From Sordaria brevicollis (taxonomy: Eukaryota > Ascomycota > Sordariomycetes > Sordariales > Sordariaceae), in contig JAUTDP010000007.1 of NCBI GenBank assembly GCA_033439795.1, forward strand, positions 2,232,001 through 2,296,000: 64,000 bases of DNA. Reading direction: 5' to 3'. The notes beneath the pieces are model-generated. The model was not told the DNA's origin. It worked only from the letters and a program-made list of their open reading frames with translations, and made no database searches. The number at the start of each line of letters is the position of its first letter. Position 1 is the first letter of the stretch. This document shows positions 23,036 through 34,410 of this stretch, in pieces. The translations under genes and the position numbers were made by a program.

Positions 23036-23702
23036 ATGGCCGCCAAAAAGCCAACCAACTGGTGGTTGTGGACCAAGATGTTGCTCGGGTACGAATGATT
23101 CCCCGTCATATACTCTTTCACCAACAAACATCTGACATGCCTTCAAAACTACAGTGGAGCAGCCATCTGCGTCGGCGGTCCCGCCTTCACCTACTGGCTC
23201 ACGCCCACAGACGAGGAGCTCTTCCAAAAGTACAACCCGGAGCTGCAAAAGAGGAGTCTGGAGCGCCGGTTCGAGCGCGAGAAGGAGTTTGACGACTTTG
23301 TGAATAAGTTGAAGGAGTACTCCAAGAGTGATAAGCCGAGTAAGTTTTTCTTCTTCTTTCCGCCCTGTTCGGTTGGGTGTGTTCTTGCTTGGTCTTTTGT
23401 GAGAGAAGTTGCAGATGAAGAGGAGAGAAGAATGAAGATGGGGGGATGAATGAAAAGCTGGCTATGAGAATGCGCGCCTCATGGATGGGGCGCGAGTGGA
23501 CCAAGCGAGCTGGCGGTTGAGATAAGTGAGTGAGTACCTTTACTAACTTTTTGACCCAATAGTCTGGACGGTTCAGGCTGAGGCCGAGGAGAAGGAGAGA
23601 CAGCAGCGGGCGCAAGTGCAAAAGAGTCTGGAGTTGGCGGAGGAGATCAAGGCTAGGAAAGAGGCCATGAGGCGTGAGGCCGGTCTTGCTCCTGAGAAGT
23701 AA
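23036..23702 (+). CDS. CBP4: Cbp4, complex III (cytochrome bc1) assembly factor
   Basis: Exons 23036-23088, 23155-23339 and 23563-23702 give 125 residues. In yeast Cbp4 binds newly made cytochrome b with Cbp3-Cbp6 in the mitochondrial inner membrane. Visible features: a short charged N-terminus with a W-rich start ([12 protein letters not shown]), one membrane segment ([15 protein letters not shown]), the diagnostic [17 protein letters not shown], then a basic/acidic coiled tail ([34 protein letters not shown]). Size and order match the fungal family. Introns are 66 and 223 bases; the second ends TTTACTAAC...CCCAATAG. Confidence 0.92.
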
Positions 23703-24631
23703 AGAAAGGGTTGAGATGCGGTCATAGAGGTAGGCTAGGCGCCTTGGGTTGTAACATTATATGGTTTGTAACAGATCTGTGTATGCATAAGATGGATTCG
23801 GAGGAGAGGAAAGAGGCGTTCAAAAGGACTTTGAAATTCTATGGAGAGCTGATCACATTTGGCCCAAGGCTTCAGAAGCCGTGCAAATATCATAATTCCT
23901 GGCACTTGGTAACTTGGAATGACTGCTGAGGCGGAGAGGAACTTTGATAAACTCGCACATGGTGAGGATAGTTACAGCTGGTTGTCCTGAAGACACTTTT
24001 ATCCCACGTTTACAAGTTTAAGTGATACGAGCCTTCTGTTACAAAAAGTTGAACAGCATATGTAACAGACGATGATGTCAATTCCCAAGGTGAGGCGAGC
24101 TTGCGTTTCGGTGAAGGAGGGAAGTCAAGGTGAGCAGCAACTCAGGTGGGGTAAAATTTTGATGCGGCTCGTCTAGCTAGACATCACGTATTTCTGCTAG
24201 GCTGTCCAACAGATTGGGATTGCCTTCAAGGTGGCGAAGAGTTTGTCGCAAATTATATGCCTTTATGAAGCTCTCAAGCTATTCAGTGATTGTAGCCTAC
24301 ATGTTTCCTTGAACGTTTTGAAACATGCCATGAGGTTCAAACATGAACGCGGGTGTGAAGGGATTCTTAAAGAACAAGGTTTTTATGCATGCACGGACCA
24401 ACCGTCCAACCAGCACCGCCGCGCATCACCACCCCTCTTCCCAGCCAGCAGCCAGAACCCCCCAGCCCGCAAGCCCAGAGCCCACACTGCCGCCCACAGG
24501 TCCTTGATGAGGTCCCAGCGCCAAACTAACCCTGAGCTCTAAGGTTCACCGAGATCTCCCGCACCTTTCGCTTTTTCCCCACAACAGATCAATCTCACAT
24601 CCTCTCATCACCAAACCAACCGCCAGCCAAA
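23703..24631. other. intergenic, no gene seen
   Basis: Short plus-strand frames at 23711-23929 and 24231-24542 lack motifs. The right end is a C- and A-rich leader before EGD1. Confidence 0.5.
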
Positions 24632-25613
24632 ATGTCGGATGTTCAGGAGCGTTTGAAGAAGCTGGGCGCCTCGGCCCGTATCGGTATGTTGTTGCCCCGT
24701 GTTTTCGCTCATTCTGTAGGATGAGGTTCTGTCCGACAAACGAGGCTAACGATGGTGGTTTCCCTGCGTTTTAGGGTATGTAGAAATTTGAATATCACTC
24801 GTCAATCGCACACAACACGCACAAAAAAACGACCAGCAACACCGAATTACCCCTCCATTCCATCCGCGCGCGCGCCCCCTCGAAATCCCCCCACACAATA
24901 TCTTCCCCCGCGAGTTCCCAGCGAAAGGCGATGAGAAACATGCAAATGCAGACAGACAAAAACGAGAGGATTTGTGATTTCTGACAATGGAATTTTTTGA
25001 AATGAAATAGTGGCAAGGGTACTCCCCGCAGAAAGGTCAAGAGAGCGCCTGCCCGCTCCGCTGGCGATGACAAGAAGCTCCAGGCCACCCTCAAGAAGGT
25101 CAATGTTCAGCCCATCCAGGCCATTGAGGAGGTGAACATGTTCAAGAGCGACGGCAACGTTATCCACTTCGCCGCCCCCAAGGGTACGTACCGATACGCC
25201 TCGAGCTTCAGCTTTACAATATTGAAGGGGCCAGCTTGAACTGGGTTGGGTCAGAAACTCTTTATATATGCAAGAGTCATGACCTACTTAGTCAGGCGAG
25301 CTTTCGATATTGCCAAAGCTAAGCTTGGAAGTTTTGCCTGGAGTGGCTTGATCGCTAACATGTTGTGTTTCTTCTGTCTACAGTTCACGCCGCCGTTCCC
25401 GCCAACACCTTCGCCATCTACGGCAACGGTGAGGACAAGGAGCTCACTGAGCTCGTCCCCGGCATCCTTAACCAGCTCGGCCCCGACTCCCTTGCCTCCC
25501 TCCGCAAGCTCGCTGAGAGCTACCAGAACATGCAGAAGGACGCCAAGGACGCCGAGGAGGATGATATCCCTGATCTCGTTGCTGGCGAGAACTTCGAGAG
25601 CAAGGTCGAGTAA
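24632..25613 (+). CDS. EGD1: nascent polypeptide-associated complex subunit beta (beta-NAC)
   Basis: Exons 24632-24683, 24775 (one base), 25011-25183 and 25384-25613 give 151 residues. Beta-NAC pairs with alpha-NAC at the ribosome exit tunnel and shields nascent chains. The N-terminus [19 protein letters not shown] followed by [12 protein letters not shown] holds the ribosome-binding RRKxKK-type motif, and the NAC fold follows ([56 protein letters not shown]). The acidic C-terminus ends ENFESKVE. The frame between ATC-G and T-GGC-AAG needs exactly one extra base; the G at 24775, between a TTTTAG acceptor and a GTATGT donor, supplies it. Both flanking introns have their own branch point (GGCTAAC near 24744, TCTGAC near 24981). 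A two-base-shifted donor in exon 1 could also restore frame but has a poor signal. Confidence 0.95.
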
Positions 25614-26194
25614 ATTACAAAAAAATAAAATACTCCCTCTCTCTGTTTGATTCCCCCAAAGCGCTGTTTTTACTCGTACACATTTGCGGTGACATTTATC
25701 ATGCTGCGCTTCGTTGGGGAAATCACGCGGTTGGCCCGCATTCGGTGTTCAATGTCTTCTTCTGATGGCTTGTCTTGATTCGGAGCTGGGAAATGATGTC
25801 TGAATGGTGTTTTTGATACCATATCATGGTTCAAGGGCAACGGAGGTTGTCTGGCAGATATGGCAGTGAGATGGAAAGACGTGGAATCGTACTGGATCGT
25901 CTGTTCGCACCTGGACTCTATGGAGAGAGACAGTGGTGGAAGTGATGGGTCTCTGAATGACATATCCTACATCGGTAGATGTAAACAACAAAACAAAACA
26001 ATTGTCCAAGCACGGACTGAAGCGAACTTTACCCACGTGAAGATCGTAAGTAAGCATCGAAGACCGTGGTCACGTTGTTAAACATATTAAAGTTGGCAGA
26101 CGAGATATGTTGGGCATACGATTGTGACGGAAGTTTCGACACACTCTATGTCTTTCTACACACTGCTCTTCAAACCCCTATTTCAATATATAAT
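25614..26194. other. convergent 3' regions of EGD1 and TAD1
   Basis: No gene was found. The stretch is AT-leaning. Confidence 0.5.
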
Positions 26195-27739
26195 TTACCC
26201 AAGCTTAAAGTTCCCATCCCCGGCATTTCTCAACCATCCCTTCAACGCCACTCTTTTTGTCACCTCCTTCGTCCTCCGTCTCCCTTCAAGTAAGCCACTT
26301 ACATCCTTGATCTCGTCATAAACAAGATCTGTACTTCCGAGGACTCGCTTGATCTCGCTATTCCCATCCAACTCTATCACCAAGCATATGTCCCTCGCCA
26401 AAGCCCACATCTTACGCCGCGAGACCAAGCTGGCTCCCCGCGGATCAAATTGCCTTCGGCCCTGCAACACGCCACCCACCAAGCCCTCTCCGTCGCGTGG
26501 GCCGTTGAGAGTCCAAGATGTAGCGAGATTGCTTGCAATGAGCTTCTTTGACGGCTCCTCCATCGACCGAGAACCAGAAGGAAGTATAGCCCGCCTAGAA
26601 AACGCAAACTCCATCTTCGTCGTCTCAACCCTGAACTCCCGAAACGCATATCCGGAAGCAGCCAGCTTCGCGCGCACGCTCGGGTCGTCAACTAAAGGTG
26701 CCATTCGTCCACCTTCAGCGGCAGAAGCAGAGAAACACCGCTTGCATGCCTCAGACGAATACTGGGACTCCGGCAAGACGACGCTGGTTAGGTATGCATT
26801 CGCAGAAGAGACTAGCGTGCTGGTGAGAGAAGACAGGAGCGAGGTCACTTGCTTCAGGGCGAGCTTGTCGGAGCAGGACTTGGATAAGCTCGGCGGGGCG
26901 TCGCCGCGGGAGGGCTTGCGGCGGACGATGCCGAGCTGGGAGAAGTAGGCACGGCCAGGGAGGGAGGTGGTGTCGTCTGTTGGTGCTGGTGCTGGGGTTT
27001 CTCCTGGTGTGGGAGATGGGATTTCCCACGGCGAGGCGTCATCTTGGGCCGCCATGATCAGTTCCATGCTTGCGTCTCCGCCTATGATAGGTGTTAGTCA
27101 TTGGGCTTGCCATGTGTTATCTGAACAAGGTGGTGTCAGATATGGGGAGACCTACAAGGCGCTTCAGAGCAGTACATGTGTAAGCTCACATCTTCTCTCC
27201 ATGCGAATGGCTGTCCTTGCCACACTTCTGGCGTTTCTTGCTGCTCGGCCGTTCTTCGATAGATAAACTCGGACTGCGATCCATGAGCTAGGCGTTTACA
27301 CTCTTCGAGCACGAACCGGTTGAAAGCTCGTATGGCAAGTATTTCAGCGTGCCAGTCATGAACGGCTACTCCGTTGGCTTGGGGAAGTTTGGATGCCGGA
27401 AGGCACTTCATACCAGTTCTAAGGTCGAGGTTCCATCTTAGCTTCACCAACTTGATATTTATCCTGGCCACAAGGTGCTTTGGGACACTCGAGCAGCTTT
27501 ATCAAGCTATTATACCTACTTACGCCAATGCTACACATTTCACTCCGTTTGGGCCTGGCAATCCTGTTAGTTGGTGGTTCCAAGTCGTCCAGCATGTAGC
27601 AAGTATCACCTTTAGCCACAATCCCTGCCATGGGAACCCATTCATGGAGACCATTGTCGCGGACACTGGGCTTTCGCTTGGCGGGCAGTTTGCTGAACTC
27701 TTCAAGAACAGCAGATGCTATTGCGTCCGCATTTGCCAT
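26195..27739 (-). CDS. TAD1: tRNA-specific adenosine deaminase 1 (ADAT1/Tad1)
   Basis: Four exons, complement of 27739-27610, 27554-27524, 27418-27156 and 27081-26195, give 436 residues (440 if the in-frame ATG at 27751 is used). The enzyme converts adenosine 37 next to the anticodon of tRNA-Ala to inosine. Exon 1 holds LPAKRKPSVRDNGLHEWVP. The 31-base exon 2 codes for GPNGVKCVALA. Exon 3 carries the zinc/catalytic HAE motif in VHDWHAEILAIRAFNRFV and ends at the second zinc motif, PCGDAS, which is split by the last intron. The third zinc ligand region is SKSCSDKLALKQ in exon 4. The three zinc-ligand regions and the catalytic Glu are present, so it should be active. A P/T-rich insert follows PCGDAS, as in other fungal members. 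It lies head-to-head with RPL24. Confidence 0.9.
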
Positions 27740-27751
27740 TTTGTTCTTCAT

Positions 27752-28355
27752 GTAGAAGTCGCTAAATCCTGTTGTGGTGCGTTTATATGTAAGGGGAAAG
27801 AACGACTTGGAACGTTCAGGTTCTCATGTCGAACGAAGCCGACATATCGAATGGCAAGGGTTGGGGTTAGCACTTGCTAACCATTTGGCGACGTGGAAAT
27901 GCAAGTAGATAATGAGGCAGACTGTGACTCGGTGCACTAAAATAAAAGGAAATTCACAACTGTTGCATGCGCGATACACAGCAGCATTCACATGCATCAT
28001 TTTTTTGTCGTCCAACGATATTGGTGATGCATTGCATCTGGCGTTGAACCTTGAAGTCGTTGTTGATGGTGAAATGGGGGATTGAATTCACGGTGAATGA
28101 CGTCCTGCAGCCCGGCCCAGCTGGCAAAAAAGTGGCGGCAATTGAGTTCTGCCCGTGTTGCCAGCCCGCTGCCAGCCCACTTGAGCCACCACAACGCTGA
28201 AGTGGACACCGCGGTCCGTGCACTCAGCCTATCACAGGGCAGCCCTATCGCACAACCTCGCTGCGGAAAGAAATTGAGGAAAATCGACGCTGGAACATTG
28301 CACCTTCGAGGAAGCATCTCCCGACAACCGACAATCTCGACAGCAAACCGCCACA
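27752..28355. other. divergent promoter between TAD1 and RPL24
   Basis: About 600 bases between two start codons pointing apart; no gene was seen. Confidence 0.5.
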
Positions 28356-29341
28356 ATGAGAACGTACGACGATACCTTCTCCGGCCAGAGGATCTACCCT
28401 GGAAAGGTACGCGTTTTTTGCCCGTCCAAAATGATTTGCGGCTCGAAAAAGCGACCGGGATTGGGAACCCGTGGGGAAATGGTCTTGGTCTTGGATTTGG
28501 GAGGGACCGACTTTGGGGGGAGCGATCGAGAGATATTGACGGATCTCATCAACGCGACGCCGACGACATTTTGGTTGAGAGGGGTGATATTATGAGCGAC
28601 CAAGGACCAGCAAGAGCAGCAAAAGAGGAGGGATATACAGCCAATCGTGACAAAAAGTGCTGACATGTTTTCTTTGAAACCTTCAGGGTAAGCTGTACGT
28701 CCGTGGCGACAGCAAGATCTTCCGTTTCCAGAACGGCAAGTCCGAGTCGCTTTTCCTCCAGCGCAAGAACCCCCGCCGCATCGCCTGGACCGTCCTCTAC
28801 CGTCGCCAGCACAAGAAGGGTATCTCTGAGGTACGCAAGAAACCACATATCCGAACTCGGGCCCATTCTCCTTCACCAGTTGCGCACACCGTCACCAAGC
28901 CCCTATTCTATCGATTCCGCCGAAACAATATCGAAGGCTTCGAGATTACAACGGAGAGAGATATCACGGATACGGATACATGGGACGCACGCGCAACTGG
29001 GCGAGGGAGATGATTGGGAATGGGAGAAACTGTTGCGTGAAGCAGATAACTGACACACATTACAGGAGGTTGCCAAGAAGCGCTCCCGCCGTACCGTCAA
29101 GGCCCAGCGTGCCATCGTTGGTGCTTCCCTCGATGTGATCAAGGAGCGCCGCTCCATGCGCCCCGAGGCCCGCTCTGCCGCCCGTCTCGCCGCCATCAAG
29201 GAGGCCAAGGCCAAGAAGCAGGAGTCTCAGGCCGCTAAGAAGGCTGAGAAGGCCAAGAACGCCGCCAACCCCAAGGGCCGTGTCACCTCCAAGCAGGGTG
29301 CCAAGGGTGCGCCCGTCAAGGTCGCTGCCAAGTCCCGTTAA
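28356..29341 (+). CDS. RPL24: 60S ribosomal protein L24 (eL24)
   Basis: Exons 28356-28406, 28687-28830 and 29066-29341 give 156 residues. It is a structural protein of the large subunit. The start [19 protein letters not shown], then [30 protein letters not shown] and RRQHKKG, is the L24e fold. The four Cys of archaeal and animal zinc forms are absent, as usual in fungi. The tail from [16 protein letters not shown] on is a long basic K/A-rich helix. Codon use is strongly C-ending, as expected for high expression. Introns of 280 and 235 bases are long for this region; donors are GTACGC in both. Confidence 0.96.
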
Positions 29342-29965
29342 ATGCGGTCTTGTCGGTCGGGGGACACGATGATGTGAAAGGGAGAATGGAATGTCTTTAC
29401 GGTCCTGCGTGGCAAAGCTGGAAGGGATACGCGGAGTCGGTCTGGTCGGTTCTCGGTTCTTTTTTTTTTGCCTGCACTCAGCTGGAGGGTTTTCGTCTCG
29501 TTTAACGAAAACAATACAACAGCTCGGTTTCTGGAAGGGCCGGTTGCATGGATCCCAGCGTTCCAACGGATATGACATCAAACGCTTTGCATGGGTAGCT
29601 TAACAGAATGCCGACTTATGCATTGGTCAAAGAACGAACAAAAACAACACATCCCACCTCCCTGTGATACTAGGGAGGGCGAGAGACAGTTTCGGCGCCG
29701 TTGGGACAAAGGAAACGGGGATCTGGCAATCATAATATAACGCTGTGCACGGCGAACGGTTCAGCGGGCAAAAGGCATTTCACACGGCTTCTATTCTCTA
29801 TACGTCGTGATACTCTATCAAACGGATACCCAGTCACAACAAGAGTGTCTCCCCCTTGACAGATGTTTGGTTCCCATTGTTTTCGTTTATATGCGTGAGC
29901 TTTCGCCGGTGATATCATTACATACTATCTGTCTATCTTTTGTTTATTCCCCTTTGTCTATCCAT
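29342..29965. other. convergent 3' regions of RPL24 and the peroxiredoxin gene
   Basis: No gene was found. Confidence 0.5.
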
Positions 29966-30602
29966 TTAGAGCTTAGCCAGGACACCATCGGCACCAGTGT
30001 TGGCGATGCTCTTAGGCACCTCATCCAGCTCGGCGTAGGTGACCTTGCCGTGGTCAATGATGATGGCATAACGCTTGGTGCGGTCACCCTGAGTCCAGCC
30101 GATGGACTTGCTGAACTTGCAGTCGGCATCAGACATGAAGAGCTGTTTGTGAACTGCGTGTCAGTTTGTTTGATACTATGGGACCAGGAAGGAAGACAAG
30201 ATATATATAACTCACAATAGACTCATCCTTGACACCGTTGGCCTTGCCCCAAGCGGCCATCACCCACGCATCGTTGCTGGCAATGAAAATGATCTGGTCG
30301 ACACCCTTGGACTTGAACTCTTCGAGCTTGGCGAGGTAAGAGGGGACGTGCTGCTGCTGGCAGGTGGGGGTGAAGGCACCGGGGACGGCGACGAGGACAA
30401 CCTTCTTGTTGGCGAACTCTGCGGTGTGTGAAGTCGAGTGAGTGAATGTTCAGAGCTTCGCGTGAGAATGCTTTTACATACCCTTGCTGGCATCGTACTG
30501 AATGGGAAGACCGCAGACGGTGAGGTCGGTGTCGCCGCTGGGAGCGACGTAGGTGAAGGTAACACCCTCGGGGAAAGAATCACCGGCCTTGAGAGCAGAC
30601 AT
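29966..30602 (-). CDS. PMP20/Prx5-type peroxiredoxin with C-terminal AKL
   Basis: Exons, complement of 30602-30482, 30418-30216 and 30142-29966, give 166 residues. The enzyme reduces H2O2 and alkyl hydroperoxides. The peroxidatic Cys is in [18 protein letters not shown]; a second Cys is in [16 protein letters not shown] and a third in DLTVCGLP. The Arg of the active site is in [12 protein letters not shown]. The order matches fungal Prx5-like proteins such as the Aspergillus Asp f 3 family. The chain ends GVLAKL; AKL fits the type-1 peroxisomal targeting signal, so a peroxisomal location is likely. A TATA-like CTTTTATATAGC lies about 110 bases upstream of the ATG on the coding strand (30714-30725). 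Confidence 0.93.
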
Positions 30603-31570
30603 TTTGTTGGTTATGTGTTTTGGAAGTGCGTGAAGCTGTTTTGAATTGGGCTTTGAGAGAAAATGAGAAGAAGAAATTGCTTTGTGCTTGGAGTTAAAGC
30701 TTCCTTGGACGGAGCTATATAAAAGTAATGGGAGCTGTGATGTGTTGTTATCAGATCACATTTCCAATCATAGCGGGGTCGCTTTTGGAGGGGCTCGAGG
30801 GGTTCTCCGTTCTCCGTTCGGGCGGGCAGGAACCATTGCGAAGCCTCCAGTAACATCAACCGGAGGACATCGATAGTGGAGCCAGTCCGATCAATTGCCC
30901 TGGAAAGGGTGGTCGTTAAGGTGCCCGCGGGTGCACTTTCCACATGAACAACATCAAGTTGGGGGTTTGGCGGTTCCTGTCCATTGTCACGTCAAAGTGG
31001 GACAAAACCAAGCTGAGCATTCTTGGATTGCGCGATCAGCGAGCTTCATTGCATCGATGTGCAAGATCAGAAACAGCTACACTATTGATGTCTCGATGGC
31101 CCCGACACGGCAGGGATAATTTTCTTGAATTCTTCTCAAACACCAACACCCTCAATCGTCTCAATGGGGGAGACAGTCATACGCTTTCTGGCTGGCACTC
31201 AGATTTGATGATTACTCAACTATATGTGTATGTCCCCCCCTGACCTAAAGGCTTGACCAAAAGAGGCGGTTTGTACCGAGCTGCTTCTAACCCCGCCGGC
31301 TCGGATCTTTCTATGACTCTTGTCTGCCGTCAGCACATACATCCTAGGGATTAAGGTCACTGGGCTATAACAAACTTGTCTTCAGTTCAAACCTGGAAGA
31401 CAGGAATCTTCCGTCTTCTTTTTTCATCCCCTCATCACATGTGGATCTGTCGCATCCATCGCCGTTAGGGCATCAAACGCTGGTTATCCTTTCCCTCATT
31501 TCTTACATTTTTATTGAAGTTTTGTTCTTCCCCTTGTTTGATTACCTCAAGTACCAATTCAGCCGTCGCC
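30603..31570. other. divergent promoter between the peroxiredoxin and DUF1348 genes
   Basis: No gene was found. Confidence 0.5.
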
Positions 31571-32203
31571 ATGGCAACCGAGTCAAAGCCCCCATTTCCA
31601 CCGTTCACAGCCGAGACAGCCCAGATCAAAGTCAAGGCCGCGCAGGATGCATGGAACACAAAGTGACTACAAACTTCGCATCTCGTCTTGGAATCCGTTT
31701 GTCGTTGGCTGACCCTTGTCGACTTTGAAGAAACCCCCAAGCTGTCCAGATGGCCTATACTCCGGACTCCATCTGGAGAAACCGGGATACCTTCCTGCAA
31801 GGACGCCCGGCAATCGTGGAGTTCCTGGAGAAAAAGTGGGCAAGAGAGAATGGCTATCGTTTGAGGAAGGAGCTGTTTGCTTTTACAGACAACAAAGTCA
31901 GTTGTTCGCTGTTTCTTTCTGATGTTGGACCTAAGGTCATGGACCAAGAGTATGCACGGAGTTAACCTTCGGAGTGTGTCCATTCCATCGAACTAGATCG
32001 CCGTTCAGTTTTGGTATGAGTGGTATGACGGATCGGGCCAGTGGTGGCGGACATACGGTCTTGAGGACTGGACTTTTGCCGACAATGGCCTCATGAGGAA
32101 GCGGCAGATGAGTGGGAACGATGTGAAGATCACGGAAGAAGAGCGTTGGTTTCAGGAAGGTGTCGATGTTAACGAAGTGTCTATCAGCGAGAAGCACTGG
32201 TGA
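31571..32203 (+). CDS. DUF1348 / NTF2-like small protein
   Basis: Exons 31571-31662, 31731-31896 and 31997-32203 give 154 residues. The opening PPFPPFTAETAQIKVKAAQ, DAWNTKNPQAVQMAYTPD, SIWRNRDTFLQGRPAIVEF and FWYEWYDGSGQWWRTYG match the DUF1348 family, whose members adopt the NTF2-like cone fold. Bacterial and plant members are usually 150-160 residues, so this is full length. Biochemical function is not established. Donors are GTGACT and GTCAGT; acceptors are TTGAAG and AACTAG, with a GGCTGAC branch point in the first intron. Confidence 0.88.
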
Positions 32204-32634
32204 ATGGCATCAGTTAGTTCACCTGGCGTGGAAGCTGCACGGTGCGACCTGGAAGTTTGGCACGAGACGGTTCTTGTTGCCGGTTTTTTAGGAAAGAACA
32301 TTCACCAGAAACTAGTTGCGTACGATACCACGGGGAATACACAAGAAACCATGGCGGCATCCTATTCATCCTCAACTCCAACCTGCAACAACGGAATCGC
32401 GAGCCCGCGAGGCGGTGTGAGGGTGCCACGTCGGATGGGTATTCCACGATTTCTACACCTTCACTCAGCCATTCCATCCGAACAGCCGCAGCGACGAACT
32501 GAACCACTAATTCCTAAATTTCACCTCTCCTCCGTTTTTCACGGGTTCTGCTCTTGTTACTCTCAGTAGACCAGCCCCGTGGGTATCAGCAGGCGGCGAA
32601 AAATACTCGACCAGAAATTGGCGGCGATTTCAAG
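32204..32634. other. intergenic, no gene seen
   Basis: Holds the 3' region of the DUF1348 gene and the promoter of the XPG-like gene. Confidence 0.5.
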
Positions 32635-34410
32635 ATGTCAAAGACCAAAAACCCCCGGGTAAAGCGTGGTTCCAGGTGAGTGCAATCATGGTTCAAGAAA
32701 GACAAAAAACATCACTTGCAACGAACTGACGTTGACAGTGTTTGGGATGTGGCTCCTCCGGGCGCAAGTACCGAGTTGGCGCAATGGTCAACCGAACATT
32801 TTCAGCAACACGGTCGGCCTTTGAGGCTGGCTGTCGATGCCCGTTACTGGCAAAATTACTTTGAAAATTACCCCGAAGTCAAACGGCTGCAGACATGTCT
32901 GTTTATACATTCCTCCAAGTGTGTCAAGTTGGCCGATACAATTTACTGATACATGATCATAACCAGACGATCCCGAGAAGAACGAGGTAGAGAAGACCAT
33001 CATGTTCCAGATCATGACTCTGCTTGAGCTGAGCATACATCTCATCTTCGTTTTCGATGGCCCGGACTCCTACTACCACGATAACGCCGATTCGAAAATC
33101 AACACGCCGGAAAGATTGCGTCTGCTCAAAGATCTATTGAACCATCTGGGTGTCCCTTTTCATCAGGCACCGGCGGAGGCAGGACCTACATGTGTCAGGC
33201 TCCAGGAGCTCGGTGTCGTCGATGCGGCCTGGACAAATCACAGCACGGCTCTCACACGTGAATGCCAAGTGGTCGTCGTGTTCAAAATGCAAAATCGAGA
33301 CTGGAAAGGAATAAGTGAGGAGTCCGTGATCAAGCATGAGGCCACGGCATTGATGCAGGAGAAGGGTTTAGACCAATCGAGCCTCGTTCTAGGGCTTCTA
33401 CTCGGTGGATGCGAATATGCAAAAGGCATTCCGGGAGTCAGTCATGACACTGCGCTCAAAATTGCCCAAAAAGCCGGGCGGTTGGCAAAGACGATGTATG
33501 ACGCCTTTCATGACGATGGGGACAAGATACAGATGAACAAATGGTAAGTCAAAGTTTGATTCGAAAAGTTACCATGTTGGCAATGCTAATACTTCGAAGG
33601 CGAGCACAATTTCGAGCCTTTCTCAAGGATAATGGCTACCCATCTGTGTCCATCCCAAATTCGTTTCCTGATATGAGGGCCATAGGGTGCTATCGGAGCC
33701 CGCCATCGCGCTCGGAAAACGAGTTGCGTAATCTGCTCTGCTTACGATATGGATGGACACGATCGCTAGCAGAGAACCTCTCCGACATCTGCAAATTCCT
33801 CGCTCTGAAGTTCAATCCTTACCCGAACAGCAACTGGCCTATACGACACTTGACTGCACTCGAACTAAACCACAGACTGCTCGAAGGGTCGTTGAAGCAC
33901 ACACCTCAGGCATGTGAGGCCATTCAAGTCCCTAGGAAATTGGGGCAAACCCCATGCTGTGAACTCACGGTGTCGTCAACATCGCTTCTTCCAGGACTTT
34001 CCAAGAGCTACGATATGTGGTCAACCCACAAAGTCAAATGTGAGTTGATATCCTGTGTCGTCCAGCAAGGGCTACCCGCGGAGCGATTACCCCGACCCAA
34101 GCTTCAGAATAAGAGCTCAGCAAAGCAAACCAAGAGAAAGACCACTGGGTCAAGCCCGGAAAACATGACAAACCAGAATAAGAAATCCAAAGTCACAGCT
34201 GTCGTCACCAGTACGCCAATCGAAGAAGCCACAAAGCGTATACAAGAAGCGGGGAAAAGTAGCGGCAACACGCAAGACGAAAAGACGCCTTCATCGCCAT
34301 GGCAATTTCGTATCCCGCCCTTACCACAAGGGTCTGGGTTGTCTCAACCACGGCAGTCTCCGGTGGATGTCGCTCCATCATCCTCGAGTCTGGATATTTA
34401 CGACTTCTGA
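32635..34410 (+). CDS. degenerate XPG/FEN1-like nuclease protein
   Basis: Exons 32635-32675, 32739-32896, 32967-33543 and 33600-34410 give 528 residues. The N-terminal XPG region is visible: VWDVAPPG, LRLAVDARYW (Asp47) and LIFVFDGPD (Asp97), joined by NEVEKTIMFQIMTLL. The XPG-I region starts PFHQAPAEAG, but where active enzymes have EAEA...SxDxD this protein has EAGPTC (137-142) and TNHSTA (156-161). The helix-hairpin entry usually reading GGDY is GGCEY (213-217). So four of the seven usual metal-binding acids appear to be lost. The helix-hairpin-helix-like KGIPGVSHDTALKIAQKAG is kept. The C-terminal third is basic and S/T/P-rich. The exon 2 donor (GTCTGT at 32897) is the weakest junction; a GTGTCA 36 bases further on also keeps frame. 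The gene looks intact as a reading frame, so it is a pseudoenzyme candidate and not an evident pseudogene. Confidence 0.75.

Noticed and set aside
24900..25000. Possible C/D-box snoRNA inside EGD1 intron 2 (GCGATGA ... CTGA)
   Set aside because: The C box has a mismatch, no clear terminal stem was seen, and CTGA overlaps the branch point.
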